From Acanthosepion lycidas (taxonomy: Eukaryota > Mollusca > Cephalopoda > Sepiida > Sepiidae), in the NCBI GenBank assembly GCA_963932145.1, contig OZ010599.1, positions 47,409,287-47,473,286 of the forward strand: a stretch of 64,000 bases of DNA, given 5' to 3'. This document shows, in pieces, positions 32,430 to 45,930 of this stretch. How positions within the stretch are numbered: the first letter of the stretch is position 1; every line of letters starts with the position of its first letter. The position numbers and the translations under genes were made by a program. Under the pieces are notes generated by a model. The model saw nothing but the letters and a program-made list of their open reading frames with translations. It was not told the origin of the DNA and ran no database searches.

Positions 32430-33460
32430 TACAAGGCACCCAGTGAGGGTCAAACTTACTACTCAGTTGTAATTGATCTAGAAAGACAAACTTGCTAACC
32501 AATACACCATGTTGAAGTGCCACAAATAAATTTTATGGTGATTTTCTAAGCTTAGCTTAGATGTGAGACAAGAGTGAAGGTATCAAACACACTACCGAGT
32601 CATAAATGATTTAGTAAAACAAGCTAGCCATGTTGAAGTTCCCCAAATAGTTTTTATGGATACTTACCAGTTATCCCACCATGCAACAGATGCAACACAA
32701 AGTCAGTTTAAGGTGGGTTTATTGGCAGTACCGTGGAAAAATTCCCTAACCCTCTTGGCACTTCTTCTTTTGGGGATGCCGAGCAATAGACTCAGCTCCA
32801 TCCTGAGGAGGAGTCACAACCTAGGAGGATAGCCCCCTGGGGCTTAGGTTAAAATATAAAACCCAGCCAAAAGCAAATGAATTTTAGGTATTTTCTAGTA
32901 TGCTATAGATGCCAGGCAATAAACACAGCTCACTTCTGAGGGAGTGGTAAGCCTGGGGGATGACACCCTGGGGCCTGGGTTAAAATATAAAACCCAGCCA
33001 AAAGCAAATGAATTTTAGGTATTTTCTAGTATGCCGTAGATGCCAGGCAATAAACTCAGCTCACTCCTGAGGGAGTGGTAAGCATTGGGATGACACCCTG
33101 GGGCCTGGGTTAAAATATAAATCCCAGCAAAAGTGAATGGATTTTAGATATTTACCTGTGCTCCTGCCATGCAATAGAAGGTCAGTTTAAAGTGGGTTTA
33201 TTGGCAGTAGTATGGAAAAATTCCTAATCCCCCTTAGCACTTCACTTTTGGGGATGCCTCAGGCACTGATCGATAAACTCAGCTCCTTTCCAAAGGAGAA
33301 GTACAGCCTGAGGAGATGGCATTCTGGGGCCTGGGTTAAAATATAAATCCCAAACAAAGGTGAATGGATTTTAGAAATTTACCAGTGCCCCACCACAGAA
33401 TAGATGCGACACAAGGTCAATTTAAGGTAGGTTTATCAGCAGTACATGGAAAAATTCAAA
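32430..33460. repeat. Composite minisatellite array
   Basis: Two unit types alternate. B units (about 115 bp, containing CTGGGGCCTGGGTTAAAATATAA and CAATAAACTCAGCTC) start near 32790, 32918, 33047 and 33270. A units (GGTCAGTTTAAGGTGGGTTT, then TTATTGGCAGTA, then GGAAAAATTCC) start near 32690, 33170 and 33405. Two ~107-bp units with CATGTTGAAGT precede them (32440-32640). The order is roughly A-B-B-B-A-B-A. Confidence 0.85.
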
Positions 33461-34054
33461 AATTTCAAAACTTATTAAAGCGCGAGTTTATGTTAGCTGA
33501 AGGCTATCAGTTCGATACTTGTGCTGGGTAGTAAATATATATTTGAGTTATTTAACAACTTAACACATCACACTATGTTTTTAATTCCCATGCTCCAAAA
33601 TTTGACAATTTCTGTTGAGGCATGTCTCTGAATATTAAAATATCATGTGCATTCAAATACATTTTCTAGTATTGTATTATTCAAATTAATGAACATCAGT
33701 ATTAAATCTTTTGATCTCTATCAGTCAGAACTGAGTAACTCAAACCATTTAATCACTTGCACTAAGTAAATTATTTTGCAAGAGTAAGATGTTGTGTCAA
33801 GTAGACCTGATGCACTAAATAGTACAAGAGTTATTGATAGAGCAAGTGTCTGTTTGTTTAAATTGAACTCAAGAGAAGAAGTCATCAAGCACAGACATAA
33901 AGAATTAAAGCAGATCATATTTTATTATTTGCAAGACATTTTAAATTTCATGGCAATCTTTCCAATTTAAGAATGAAATATACAATAATTCATATATTTT
34001 AATAATACAGAAAAAAATAACATATTCTTTACACTTTTAAATAATATTTTTGTA
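33461..34054. other. AT-rich spacer
   Basis: CAGTTCGATACTTG near 33508 resembles a B box but no A box or repeat partner was found. Nothing else. Confidence 0.4.
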
Positions 34055-34134
34055 TTAGGTTGGTGCAAAAATAATGTCGTTTTCTCACATATTAACATAT
34101 GTGAGAAAACGACATTATTTTTGCACCAACTTAA
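34055..34134. mobile_element. 80-bp palindromic mariner MITE, copy 3
   Basis: TTAGGTTGGTGCAAAAATAA with inner arm TGTCGTTTTCTCACATA and its near-perfect inverse. TA flanks. Confidence 0.92.
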
Positions 34135-34499
34135 TAAATATGAATTTGTGGTCCTTGGTCAATTTTTCAGCTTCACCTCATGTGGTGTTTGGATTCCTGT
34201 TTATATCCATATCAACAAAAATTGGAAAATGCCAACAAGTGAACAGAAGATGAAATATCACCATAGTGAGAAAATATACTAGGTTTTTTACTTATGAGCC
34301 AAGCTTTAAGTCAAACCTGCTATTTCTCTCTTCTCTCATGATGAACTAACAAACCAGAGTTTCTTTTTGGCCAGCAAGAAAATCTTTGACTGTAACTCTC
34401 TACATATCAATGTACAGTTCATGGACTTTCTGTAGGTGTAATATTCTTATAAGGATGGAGTTCAGAAATAACAACAAAAAGAGTGCTGAGGCTGACTGA

Positions 34500-34967
34500 T
34501 CTTTATTACATGTCAATTCAAGAAAGGTGGTTACAAATCTGCAACTTTTTCCATCAAGGGACATACCTCATCAGCTATAGATGCTTGTCCTCTATGTTTC
34601 TACATCATTTTTGTTGAAAAAGATTTTGAGTATTCAAAGTAGTCTGATGTCAGAGTGGATGATTTGTTGCTATTTCACCTCAGTTTTGCAGGTAGATATT
34701 TTGTCCTTTTTCCATTTTTGTCTGTTTCCTTTGATCTGTTATAGCATTGGGCAGCCATAGGGTCTTTAGCCAATGCTGATTTCACTGTAAAAGATTTAGG
34801 GCAGGAGTCTGTCCCTATTCATGTTGAATATACGGCCTGTCCATCAAAGGCAATGTTTTATGATGGTAGTTTCAATGTTGGTGATTTGAGCTTTCTCAAG
34901 GCCTGAGAATTTGTAACCACCTTTCAGTTAATGCTCACAGTATATATATATATATATATATATATAT
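34500..34967. repeat. Widely spaced inverted repeat beside (TA)n
   Basis: AGAAAGGTGGTTACAAAT (34530-34547) and its inverse ATTTGTAACCACCTTTC (34908-34924) lie about 380 bp apart. A (TA)n run at 34940-34967 follows, the same arrangement as the other fold-backs. CTGATGAGG on the minus strand near 34571 recalls a hammerhead box but no GAAA follows at a suitable distance. Confidence 0.55.
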
Positions 34968-36414
34968 TTAAAAATGACTTTTTTCCTGTTTCTCCCCCTA
35001 ATGAAACATTTTCTCTAAACAATATTCAAATTCTGTCAAATTTATTTCTTATTGTTCTATTGAACTTTAAATATAAACAGAAAACTTTACTTATGTTCTG
35101 AATATAAGTGAGGGCATAGTTTATATTTTTTGGGAAATCTTACAATAAGCTTCATTTATTAATTTAGCACTTTTTTCCAAAGCTCAAACAGGAAGAAGTA
35201 ATTATTATAGAAGTTTCAAGTTTTTATTTGCATGATTTTATGGTTGCACTGTTTAAAAAATAGTGTTCTATTGTTCTTTTTATTTTTTATGGAATTACCA
35301 CATTCCATTCTTTGAGAACTTAATGTTTTTTTTTAAAAAGATTTTCACCCTTTAGATATATCTCTTTTTATTAAGACACCCTATTTATTGTATGTTGAGA
35401 AAAAATGTGATGCCCACCCGCCAAAAACTATTAAAAAACCTACCTAAGAGTATGGACTATGTAGACTATAGAAAAATAACAAAAATGCAATCAGGGCAAT
35501 AGAGATGTGAAAGAGTTCATATACATGTCTTTATAAGTTTTACTTGATTTTTATTTTTACTTTATATAAAATAATTGGTTTGATAAGCAAAGAAAATTGG
35601 GGATGGAAGAAAGAATGAAATTCAAGCTCTATGTACTAACAAGTTTTCTTATAAATGTTTATTTCTTTGATTTAAAAAAATCATTATCTTTTGCTTGAAT
35701 GCATGTCCACATATACATAAATGTAAGATGTTTTTGTTAGTAGATCTATGAAATCTATCTTCATTGTTAAACTTGAAATGAAGATGTACTTTCTTTTGTT
35801 TTTTTTTGTTGTTTTCTTCTGTCAAATACCCAGGGTTTGAAAGATAAGGCATAATTTTCATAAAAAAAGAAAGAAATCCTTGTAAAACACATGAAATTTT
35901 TAAAAGGTTTTTTGATTGTGATATTTCGAACTTAGTTTGTGATGTCCTAAAGAAGTTGTAGTATAATAATATTATATTTATTTTAATAATAAAGTTGTAA
36001 CTATTTACATTGTTGGGACTGTTGTCCTCATCTTTATTGCCATATTCATGATGTTTTGACTGTTGTATGCTCTGGCCTTCTTCAGGTGATATTTATTGGA
36101 ATTTTGAACCAAATCCTTTATTTATTCCACGGGGGGGGGGTAGAATGTTCCAATTCCATGTGCCATGACTTTTCTGGATATCTCAGTTTCACTTAATTCC
36201 CTTTGACAACTCAACTTTCCAAGTTTTTGTTTGAACTCAGAACTCTTTGGGTTAAGTTACTTTTTGGATCAAACAACCAACAATTTTATCCAGTGAGCCA
36301 TGTGTCCTTGGAGACACCAGTGAGTGAAATTTTGGGACTTATAAACCTAATGTCTCAGTAATCATGTTTTACCAGAGCTTATATTACATTTTTTTTTATT
36401 ATTGTCGTTTTTTT
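34968..36414. other. AT-rich spacer
   Basis: A G run lies at 36131-36140. No coding relic. Confidence 0.45.
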
Positions 36415-37265
36415 TCTCTTGCTATCTGTATTACTGGTCCCTATAATGTATTCATGTCTTTGCTTGGCTGGGTTAGGAGATTTTTGTAGCCTAGCATATG
36501 CACTGATTCCTTAAGGTTTTGTATTTTCCAGTGATGTTCTGTCTATTATTTCATCTTCATCCAACCGAAGGCAGTTATCTCCCGTTTTTCTCCATATATG
36601 GTCAGCCATGCCTGATTTTTCTATTTCTCTTTATGTTATGGCCTTACAGAGTTACTGCAGTCTATATCTTAAGGAGGCAGCCTGTTTCTCATTTATATTA
36701 CTTGTCATCACTACATGGGATGGTATACACACAGTCTTTAATCATGTTTTCCTCTATGGGGGGGGTCTTACTCAGAAGAGCTGTCTGTAAAGTGTTGAAT
36801 CACTTTTGAAGGGTGTCTGCATGTTATATGGACCACAGATCTTTTGTATTTTTTCCAATAATCCCTTCACATAGGATAGGCAGACTGAAGCTGTTTGGCT
36901 ATCTACTCGTACCCTTCTACCCCAGTTTGTGTGAGCTGCTGTCATGTACCCAGGGTAGTTGTTACATTGTAGAATACTGACTATACTGACCATTTCTTGT
37001 TCATATGTTTCTGTGTCACCACTTATGACTTTTGCTTGATGTTATAATCAGTGGATGACTCCTTTCCTTACGCTGCATGGGTGGTGGGAATCAAGGTTGA
37101 GGTATTATCTGCTGAATATTGGCTTGTAGTATACAGAAGTCTTAAACCCATGCTCTGTTTGAGATATTAGTACAGCCAGCAATACTATTTATTATTGTTT
37201 CCTTTCTCCATTGTGAATTGTATTGATGGTCATATTGAGTTCACATGTTCCAGTAGTAGCTGGAC
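36415..37265 (-). pseudogene. Penelope-like RT/GIY-YIG relic, copy 1
   Basis: The minus strand reads, in order and across frames, SIQFTMEKGNNN (RT palm/thumb), HPCSVRKG-like remnants, ETYEQEM-like remnants, NNYPGYM, YVKGLLEKIQKICGPY, SDSTLYRQLF, then IKDCVYTIPCS, the beginning of the GIY-YIG nuclease. ETGCLLK and a terminal H-W-K-like segment follow. The order RT C-terminus, linker, C-V-Y-x-I-P-C, then E-T-G-R is characteristic of Penelope-like elements. It contains many stops and is 5'-truncated. Confidence 0.8.
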
Positions 37266-37520
37266 ATTTTCCTGTAAATAGATGCAATATGTTATCTCAG
37301 AAATATAGACAATTAAAGTTGTAATACTATACTTTAGTAAACACTAAAGAATAAAATTAAGCAATATATCTAGTTTATTTTAAATAAAGTTTCTGTGCCA
37401 AAAGTTTATCACAAAACAAAAACATTTCAATTTTGATATTCATCTTTTTTAACCAAGCAAAAATAACTATGATTAACCAATCAGCAAACAGATAAAAGAA
37501 CCTTCTTCTGTGAATGTTTT

Positions 37521-37522
<2 letters not shown>

Positions 37523-37568
<46 letters not shown>
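37523..37568. repeat. (TA)n microsatellite
   Basis: Pure TA repeat. The flanks (37266-37522 and 37569-37845) show nothing recognised. Confidence 0.95.
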
Positions 37569-37572
<4 letters not shown>

Positions 37573-37844
37573 AAATTCATATTTGTATCTGTGCTAAAAT
37601 TTTGAGTGAGTTTCTTGTCTTCCCAACTTCTATTTTAAATCATTCACCTTTCATGCTCTTCATATTTATTGCTGAGATGAAACTATATTTTGTGCATTAA
37701 TCTTTTTAAACATTTCATCCTATTCCTGATTACAAGAATTATGTTTTCAACCCTTCCTACTGATAACAAACTTCAAATTAAAGAGATTGGGTTGGTTTTT
37801 ATTTTAGATTATAAGAATTTTTTATGATAATAATGATTTACTGA

Positions 37845-37985
37845 TGGAGAAGAGCTGGATTCATACCTTTCCTAAGAGTATTTGCACATGAGTATAAGAA
37901 CCCAACAGGAATTGGGACTCAGCTCTCCAATTTCGAATTCTGAACTGTTATCCATTACTCCAGCCATACATCCAAGCTTACAGCA
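37845..37985 (-). repeat. tRNA-derived SINE, copy 3
   Basis: The minus strand has GTATGGCTGGAGTAATGGAT (A-box-like), GAATTCGAAATTGG, and the tail TTAGGAAAGGTATGAATCCA shared with copies 1 and 2. Confidence 0.75.
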
Positions 37986-38655
37986 CCTGATATACCTTTC
38001 ATGACACATTATTTTAAAATATAAAATTAATTAATATATTGTTATATGCATTGGAAGTGAGCCATACTTTTATTTAAATAAAGTATGTATTCTGATGGAT
38101 TTTTATTCTTAACCTCAATAGTTTAGAAAAAAAGACATATATACACTGACTATTTTATGCTTTCTGTTTTATTATTCTCATTAGAAATGTTGGTGCTTTG
38201 TGGGAATGTCAAATGTAGCTATATAATTGCTTGTCTAAATTTTGATTACTTGTTCATTGAAAGTACAGAATTTTCCTATTTCGATAATAAAAGTATCTTA
38301 AATTTGGATGAGAGATCATTACACAATTTCTCTTCTCAAGCTAATCAGATTCTGGTTTTAAGTGAGTATTTATGAAAAGCTAAAACATTCAAATTCATTG
38401 TTTTTAATGACATTGAGGAAGTTCAACAGCTATTGTTTGGAAAAACAGAAAATTCCTTCTGCAATTTTGCAAATTAACTAGAATTGAAGAAAGCAGAAAC
38501 AAGTTATAATAATCTTCGTTATTGTTATTACTACAGACATTCAAATTAAAACTTTGTCCATAGAAAAGAAAGGGCGCATTACATGAAATATTTTTAAGTG
38601 TAAATTCTAAGGAATTGATGGACTTTTATTTTTAATCCAGAATTATTTCTTATTA
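37986..38655. other. AT-rich spacer, nothing recognised
   Basis: The 72-codon plus frame at 38157-38375 has no recognised family and no flanking gene signals. Confidence 0.4.
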
Positions 38656-38842
38656 CAGTGTAACCTGGATATAAGAGAAACCCGGATATAAGAGACCCTG
38701 ATATAAGAGAGATTTTCTGTGGTCCCAAATTAGAGCCTGTGTTAATGTATATAAAATAGACCAAACCCGGTTATAAGAGAAACCCGGATAAAAGAGACTT
38801 CTTCTCCGGTCCTGACAACTCTCTTATATCCGGGTTACACTG
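38656..38842. mobile_element. 187-bp pogo/Tc-type MITE
   Basis: Starts CAGTGTAACCTGGATATAAG and ends with the inverse CTTATATCCGGGTTACACTG. TA is duplicated at both sides (38654-38655 and 38843-38844). The internal CCCGGATAWAAGAGA motif repeats. TA target and CAGT termini fit pogo/Tigger-type elements. Confidence 0.88.
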
Positions 38843-39054
38843 TACTTTAAACTTTTTACTGGAGGGCATATTTTCTTTATTAAGAATCTTGAATGTAGTA
38901 GATATAGCTTGACAAAAAGAAAAAAAATCAAGGAGTCTACTCAAGCATGTGCATTCACTAAAATATAATATTTAAAGTAATAAAAAATAATGCTGAATTA
39001 AAAATAAAAATTTATTACTTCATAAAGATTTATTTGTTTGGATACAAAAAATAA

Positions 39055-39200
39055 AGTTAGCAGATGTGGACTTTTTGAGGATATATAGCATTTTGAGCAG
39101 ATCTGAGCTTTTGAGAAGATATGTGCTTTTGAGGACATATGGGCTTTTTAGCATATATAGGTTTTGAGAAGATAAAGGGTTTTCAGAAGATCTAAACAAG
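39055..39200. repeat. Degenerate ~22-bp minisatellite
   Basis: Repeats of a TTTTGAGGACATATGxGC type (six to seven degenerate units). The LKSPYVLKSTYLLKSS frame on the minus strand is the product of this repeat. Confidence 0.7.
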
Positions 39201-39829
39201 AAAATGTGCATTTCTATAAGGGTCTTGCTGGGCTGTGAGGCTCTCTGTGGCTGACTCGTCTAAAACATGTCAGGTCAGATGGTGATTTCCCCTTCAATGA
39301 GAGACACAAGTTTGAACCTTGATAAAGGGTATATTTTCTTTATTAAGACTCTCAAATGCACAGGCCAGTAGATGAATTTTAAGAAACTCCAAAACCTGGG
39401 CATCTACTTAAACATGTATATCCACTAAAATATAATGTTCAACATAATAAAATTAAGTGTTCAAAATGTATTCAAGATAGATTAATAAATATGTTGCCAA
39501 ACAAACATGCTGAGAAGCAAATTTTGTCTTTAAGAAGATAAGTGCTTGTAATTGTTGAAATGGTCAATGAAAATTCCAGCAAAGAGTCCATGGTCAATCT
39601 AAATGTTGCTTTCAAAATGTTTATCAATGAGATTCTGGAATAAAAGAAAAAGAGAAGGGTAAAATGAATTCTCAACTCTTCAAATTTTAAAATGGCTGTC
39701 TCTCTTGACATGAGTTGAAAGCAAAGAGCTGGCATAGAAATTTGAATTTTGGAAGGAGAATTTGCTGTAAAAATTTACAAGATATTCAGAAATGTTTATG
39801 GAAAAGCTGCACTTAATGTAAGTAAAGAG
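39201..39829. other. AT-rich spacer
   Basis: No supported signal besides the truncation end of the gag-pol relic to its right. Confidence 0.45.
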
Positions 39830-41272
39830 ATAGGTCAATAATGGCAATCCTAAAGGCTCCTTCTCAGAATATGGTATCAACCAGCCGTTATGCAACCAAA
39901 CTTGTAGATCATGCTTGTATGCTCGTTGCACCAAGTTGGACACAGGATATTCTGCCATCATGTTATGCAGCACTGTTGGGGCTTGACCTCCCATCCACTT
40001 CCATGTTGCAGTCCAAACCTTCACTGCCTAGTCAAATTTGTTGCTGAAGTCTTTTGTCAATGTTTATCACCACACACAGGAGTGGGTTTACTGTGACAGA
40101 ACTACTGTGCCTCATGGAGTGATTTATATCCCACCCATTTTTTTATTGTGTTCATATTCAAGTGGCATCTCACGAGTCATGACGTCGACCTTGATGGGAT
40201 TGCTACCATTCGGGATCATGTTGATGACCCCGACCCTGCATTAGTCAGTCTGTTGATAGTCATCACATGCACAAACCTTCTTGTCCGTGATTGGCACACA
40301 TCTTTGTTGGCTAATGATTTGGAGAAAACCAGAGTCAATGAGTGCTGTGCTCTGCTTCTTTTCAATTTGGACCGTGATTGCCACTAGTGTCAAGATTTTA
40401 TCTGCTCCAGGGAAGAGACTGACATTATCACCCATCCCCCTGTCTTGTTTCCCTGGACTGGTACATGCTAGGTGACCCATAGGGTAGGACCAAAAACAAA
40501 GCATCTCTTGACATGGTCCTTGCTCACATGCCCTGCTGCCTTCCTTGAATGTGGTAGCCATTTGATGAGTGAGGCAATCTCGTGCCAAATAGTTTGGTTC
40601 ATTACAGGTGTAGCATGTAATGCCGGTATGAAGATCAATTGGAATGTCAAAACTCTTAGTCCGTGTCATCTGTGTTGCTGCTGCCACTAGTGCTGTTGGT
40701 TCCAGTGTGTCATTCCTTAGAATCACCCAGTAATGTGCCAGCTTCTGGTCAATGGTCAGCATGTCCATTCTTGATGACACGCAAAGGAGTTGCTTGACTT
40801 AGGCTGGTAGTTTAGCCACAAATGTGCACCTGAGTGTGCAGTTACTCATCAATCCAAGCAACACTGCAAGGTTCTGTAGTTTTGCCAGATAAATGTTTAC
40901 AGATTCAATCATTTTGCATCCAGTGTGCTATGAATTGCTCGTATACTGTGAAACTCATCTGGTTGCAAAGGCTGCATATAAAGCAGTCTTTATTTTGTCT
41001 GAATTTGCCTTCTCCTCATCCATCAATTGCTGGTAGATGGCAAATACATCCCTGTGAGTCTCAAGGGAATGACATGTTCTAACTGCTTCACATTGCACAG
41101 TCTGCAGACAAGTTGGCCTTTTCCATTCGTTCAACTACCAATCCAGTACCGTCAAACAGAGTATCAACCTCAGATTGAAACCACTATTAAATGTCAAAAT
41201 AACTTGTGAAGAGTCTTCTGCCTATGTCTTCTTTACTGCTTTCTCAACTCTACTATACACTGCTAGTGTCAT
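39830..41272 (-). pseudogene. Third gypsy-type gag-pol relic with altered zinc knuckles
   Basis: Gag begins near ATG 41272 (MTLAVYSRVEK). The core VFAIYQQLMDEEKANSDKIK and KTALYAAFAT is found around 41070-40970. The 179-codon frame 40780-40241 then has VSSRMDMLTIDQ-like sequence and two knuckles. Knuckle 1 is C56-x2-C59-x4-Y64-x4-C69 (Tyr for His). Knuckle 2 is C95-x2-S98-x4-H103 without the final Cys. A protease-like LIDSG follows at 148-151. Farther on, 40024-39840 gives VWTATWKWMGGQAPTVLHNM and HNGWLIPYSEK, the protease-RT linker of this family. The element stops before RT. Frameshifts and stops throughout. Confidence 0.75.
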
Positions 41273-42640
41273 CTTCAGGGTTCCCTCTGCTTACTAGCAA
41301 ACAATGTAGCTGTTTATGTATAGTAAGCAGAAGGTGTGTGAGAGAGAGAGTTTGGGAAACACACGCACACACACACACGCATGTTTATTTTTTTAGTGAA
41401 ATTGAGATAGAATTGAATAGGGAAATTAAGTCAGAGCATTTTGTTTACTGATTTGGAAATTTGATCTAAGCCAGAAGTTGTACCCACTGAATCTGGGTCA
41501 TCAGAAGACAATGGAAATGGCCAAAATAGTTTTTATCAATTAAAAATTGAAATAGAGCTGAGTAAGCTAGAAGGAACTTTTGAATTCACTTGATTTTGGT
41601 TGAAACAGCCAAAACCCCATGATAATCATGTGCAAAGCAGTAGGGCCAAGGTTCAGTTGTAACCAGCCGGATTTTTCTATATAAATGCATAGTTATGCTG
41701 AAAAAGACAGACGGGAGAAATTTCTTGAAAAGAGTAGAGAGAATTGGCCCAAGTGAGTGTAGAGATTGGCGAGCATTGAGATGGAAGAGAGAGAGGAAGA
41801 GACAGACATAAGAGTTGGGCTAGAGACAGTGGAAAGTCGAGTTGGAGACTCAAGAAGGAGAGAACGTGACGTTAGAGATTGGAACGAAGCATCCATTAAC
41901 ATGAGCTGTTGATATAAGTACTGCTGCTTCTGCTACCATGAATATTACTACTACTGTTACTACTGCTAAGGAGGAACGCCACTATAAACTTTAAGCCATA
42001 CATAGAAATCTTATTCCCCCATTGCAAGAGTCGTATATCATTCTGAGACGATTTAACCACAAGTTAATCATAACACACACTCTCTCTCTCTGTCCAGAAT
42101 CTAGTGAATGCATTTTTACGTCAATTACTTTTCTTTTCTGTAACCCGTTTCTTTTCTATACTATTCTTTTCTGCTATATAAAAGACATTAACAATTCAAT
42201 CATTAAATAGTTGTTCGTCCGGCTTTCTGCAGATATTAATTTTTTTTACTGCATTCTAAATTTCTTAGCGCAGAATCCCAAGCCGTGTCTACATCTTCAG
42301 TTGACCATGAATGGACGGACATCACTTCTGCTTTCTGGATCAAACCAAACATAACGTGGGTAGGAAGCAGGATTAAGCCAGTTGATCGGTCGAATAATCT
42401 ACGGATGCTCAGGGGACCTATGGCCACTCTCTTAAGTTTGGTTAGGACCGAGTAGACACCTCAACTCAGAGAGTAAGATGTTGGACGTTGAGGGGCTGGG
42501 GTGAAAGTGCTAGAGGTGTCCATTTCATAAAATTACGGTTGTTGCATGTGTGCCTGTAGGCCTCGAACCAGATTTACTGCTACAGCTGCAGCAACTGAAA
42601 AACATGCTTCATACTAGATAAGGCATTCTCTACATTACTA
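41273..42640. other. Upstream flank of the gag-pol relic; possible old LTR
   Basis: A (CA)n-like run lies at 41363-41380. A GC-richer stretch at 42236-42430 has a 63-codon minus frame without a recognised motif. It may include the 5' LTR and leader of the relic, but no second copy exists to prove it. Confidence 0.35.
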
Positions 42641-43680
<1,040 letters not shown>

Positions 43681-44189
43681 TAATTGTAGGACTTAGTCCA
43701 TTTCATAATATATATATATATGTGCGTGTGTATGTATGTATGCACATATGTATATAAAGGTATGCATAATGAATGTATGTATAGGGTTAAAGATTTTTGA
43801 AGAGAGATTCCTAAAAAGAATTAAAAGCAAATATCAATGACTGCAGTTTGTTTTCATAGTTAAAATTTAAATAATTTCTTAAAAATTCAATAAAACAAGA
43901 TGAGAATCATGTTTAGTCAAGAAGTCATATTAGTGAAAACCTATTTGTTGATTGCTGATTCATTTTGATTGGTTACTGTCATAAAGAATAAACAAAATGT
44001 TTGGCCAATCATAGCATGTAAGCAGAAAGGCTAGTTATGCTATTGGCTGTTGTTGCCCTAGGTCACTGGTGGATTCCTGTTTTGTATTGGTTGAGTGAAT
44101 GTATCAAGGAAGTGTTGGCTCACTATTATGAGTCAGTATATGATTCAGGACTAGACGGGTGGGTGAAGTGGTGGAGGCTAGACAGTTGA
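43681..44189. other. AT-rich spacer
   Basis: No supported signal. Confidence 0.45.
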
Positions 44190-44660
44190 AGAAGACGAGG
44201 AGAAAAAAGAAAAAGGCAAAAATGTAATTTCAAGGATTAGGAAAGAAAGAAGAAAAAGAGCTGAGGAAACAAAAGAATGAGAGAAAGAGGAACTGAGAGG
44301 AAAAAATAAAAAGAAGGTAGAAGAAAAAGAAATTTGATAAATGGGGGAGAAAAAGGATGGTGAAATAAAGAAATAGATAGAATAAGAGAGTGAGGTAGAA
44401 GAGGAAAAGAGAGAAAAAAAATTATAAAAGAGATAAATAGGAGAAAAGAAAAAGGATTGAAAAGAAAGAAAGGGACAAATTAAGAATGTAAAGCAGAAGG
44501 AAAGAATATTGTTTAAAGAAAAGAAATGAAGAGAAGAAAAGAAAAGAGAAGGAATGAGGAGAAATGAAGAGAGAGAATGAAAGAGAAGGGTGGCCTGAAA
44601 TAGAAAGAAAAGAAAAGTGGAAAATGAAAAGAGAAAGATAGGTGATTGGGTTGATCTGGC
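44190..44660. repeat. Purine-only tract
   Basis: About 470 bp of nearly pure A/G on the plus strand. The 179-codon minus frame (44717-44178) consists mainly of F, S, L, I and P from the complementary pyrimidines and is not credible as a gene. Confidence 0.85.
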
Positions 44661-45179
44661 AAGAAAGCTGTTGAGTTCTCCCCTGAGACTGGTTTTTGTA
44701 GTTGTGATTGGGCACAACCAATTTCAATGAGATAGAAGCTGAAAAACCAAATAAGTATTAGTACTACCAATGGAGTGATGTAAAGGAGACCAATAAAGAT
44801 GGGATTGGGTAGGACAAGAGGGAAACGAACAGTGTGGTAGGAAAGAAGCTGATCTTACTGTGTACCATTACTAACACCATCGTTATTTCTAGCATTATTT
44901 GCAACTGCCAAATATCCATCACTACCATTACTAGTACTGTGGTATTACATAGCTGCTTACCAATGCTGCTATCGCAAGACACCACAGTGACTTCACCAAC
45001 ATCAGCACCATTGGCATTAATGTTGGTATGATGGTGATAATTTCTGATAGTTTTATTACAGGTGTTAAAACTACTAGTATCATGATTATTATTCATAACA
45101 TCTTCAGAGTTAACGCAATATCATTTTAGTCAATGCCATAATCACTATTATTTATCCCCTGTCCTTATTAAGATTTGTC

Positions 45180-45487
45180 ATTATAACCCTTATTATCAGC
45201 ACCATGACCATCATCATCATCACCATGACCATTCTTTTGCTGACTTCTTGTCTATTATCAGTCATCAACATCATCACCATCAACATTTATGTTATTGATA
45301 TTATTATTAACAGTACTACAACCATCATATCACCATCATAATTTGTTATCAGTAACATAATTATCACCAGTATTATTTAAGTTATTGTGGTCTTTATTAT
45401 GACAAACATCTTCATCACCATAATCTTTTTATTGTGGCCCTTATTATCAGTAGTACTTCCCCCATGATGGTGCTGATGTTGGTGAAG

Positions 45488-45531
<44 letters not shown>

Positions 45532-45563
45532 TCTATTATTGTATCCTTTATTATAAGTACCCT

Positions 45564-45635
<72 letters not shown>

Positions 45636-45930
45636 TATTTATATTACTGCTCTCCATATAAGTAACATGATGATGATCATTATCAACATCAACATTTGTA
45701 ATTGCTGCCCTTATTTATCACTGTCACTAGTATCATTTGTTATTAAAGACATTATTATCAGTACCACAGTCATCATCACAATGAACATCATCATCATCAT
45801 CATTTAAGTTAGTGCAGCACTTATAATCAGTAGACAATCAACATTATTATTATATTACTGCCTTTATTACCAGTAATTCAACCACCTCTTCCACCACAAC
45901 CACATCATCATCATCATCATCATAATTGTC
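45180..45930. repeat. ATC/ATT trinucleotide-rich region
   Basis: (ATC)n runs at 45489-45531 and 45567-45635 lie within a region scattered with CATCATCA. The Met-repeat minus frame is this microsatellite. Between 44661 and 45179, and between 45931 and 46470, I see nothing else. Confidence 0.9.

Noticed and set aside
34540..34600. Hammerhead ribozyme
   Set aside because: CTGATGAGG is present on the minus strand, but no GAAA with a pairing stem II follows.
36519..36809. 96-codon plus-strand frame
   Set aside because: It is the antisense of the Penelope-like relic, whose conserved motifs read on the minus strand.
42236..42427. 63-codon minus frame with coding-like composition
   Set aside because: No recognisable domain; it may be LTR sequence of the neighbouring relic.
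44178..44717. 179-codon minus-strand frame
   Set aside because: Same purine-tract artefact.
45447..45635. Poly-Met frame
   Set aside because: Translation of an (ATC)n/(CAT)n microsatellite.
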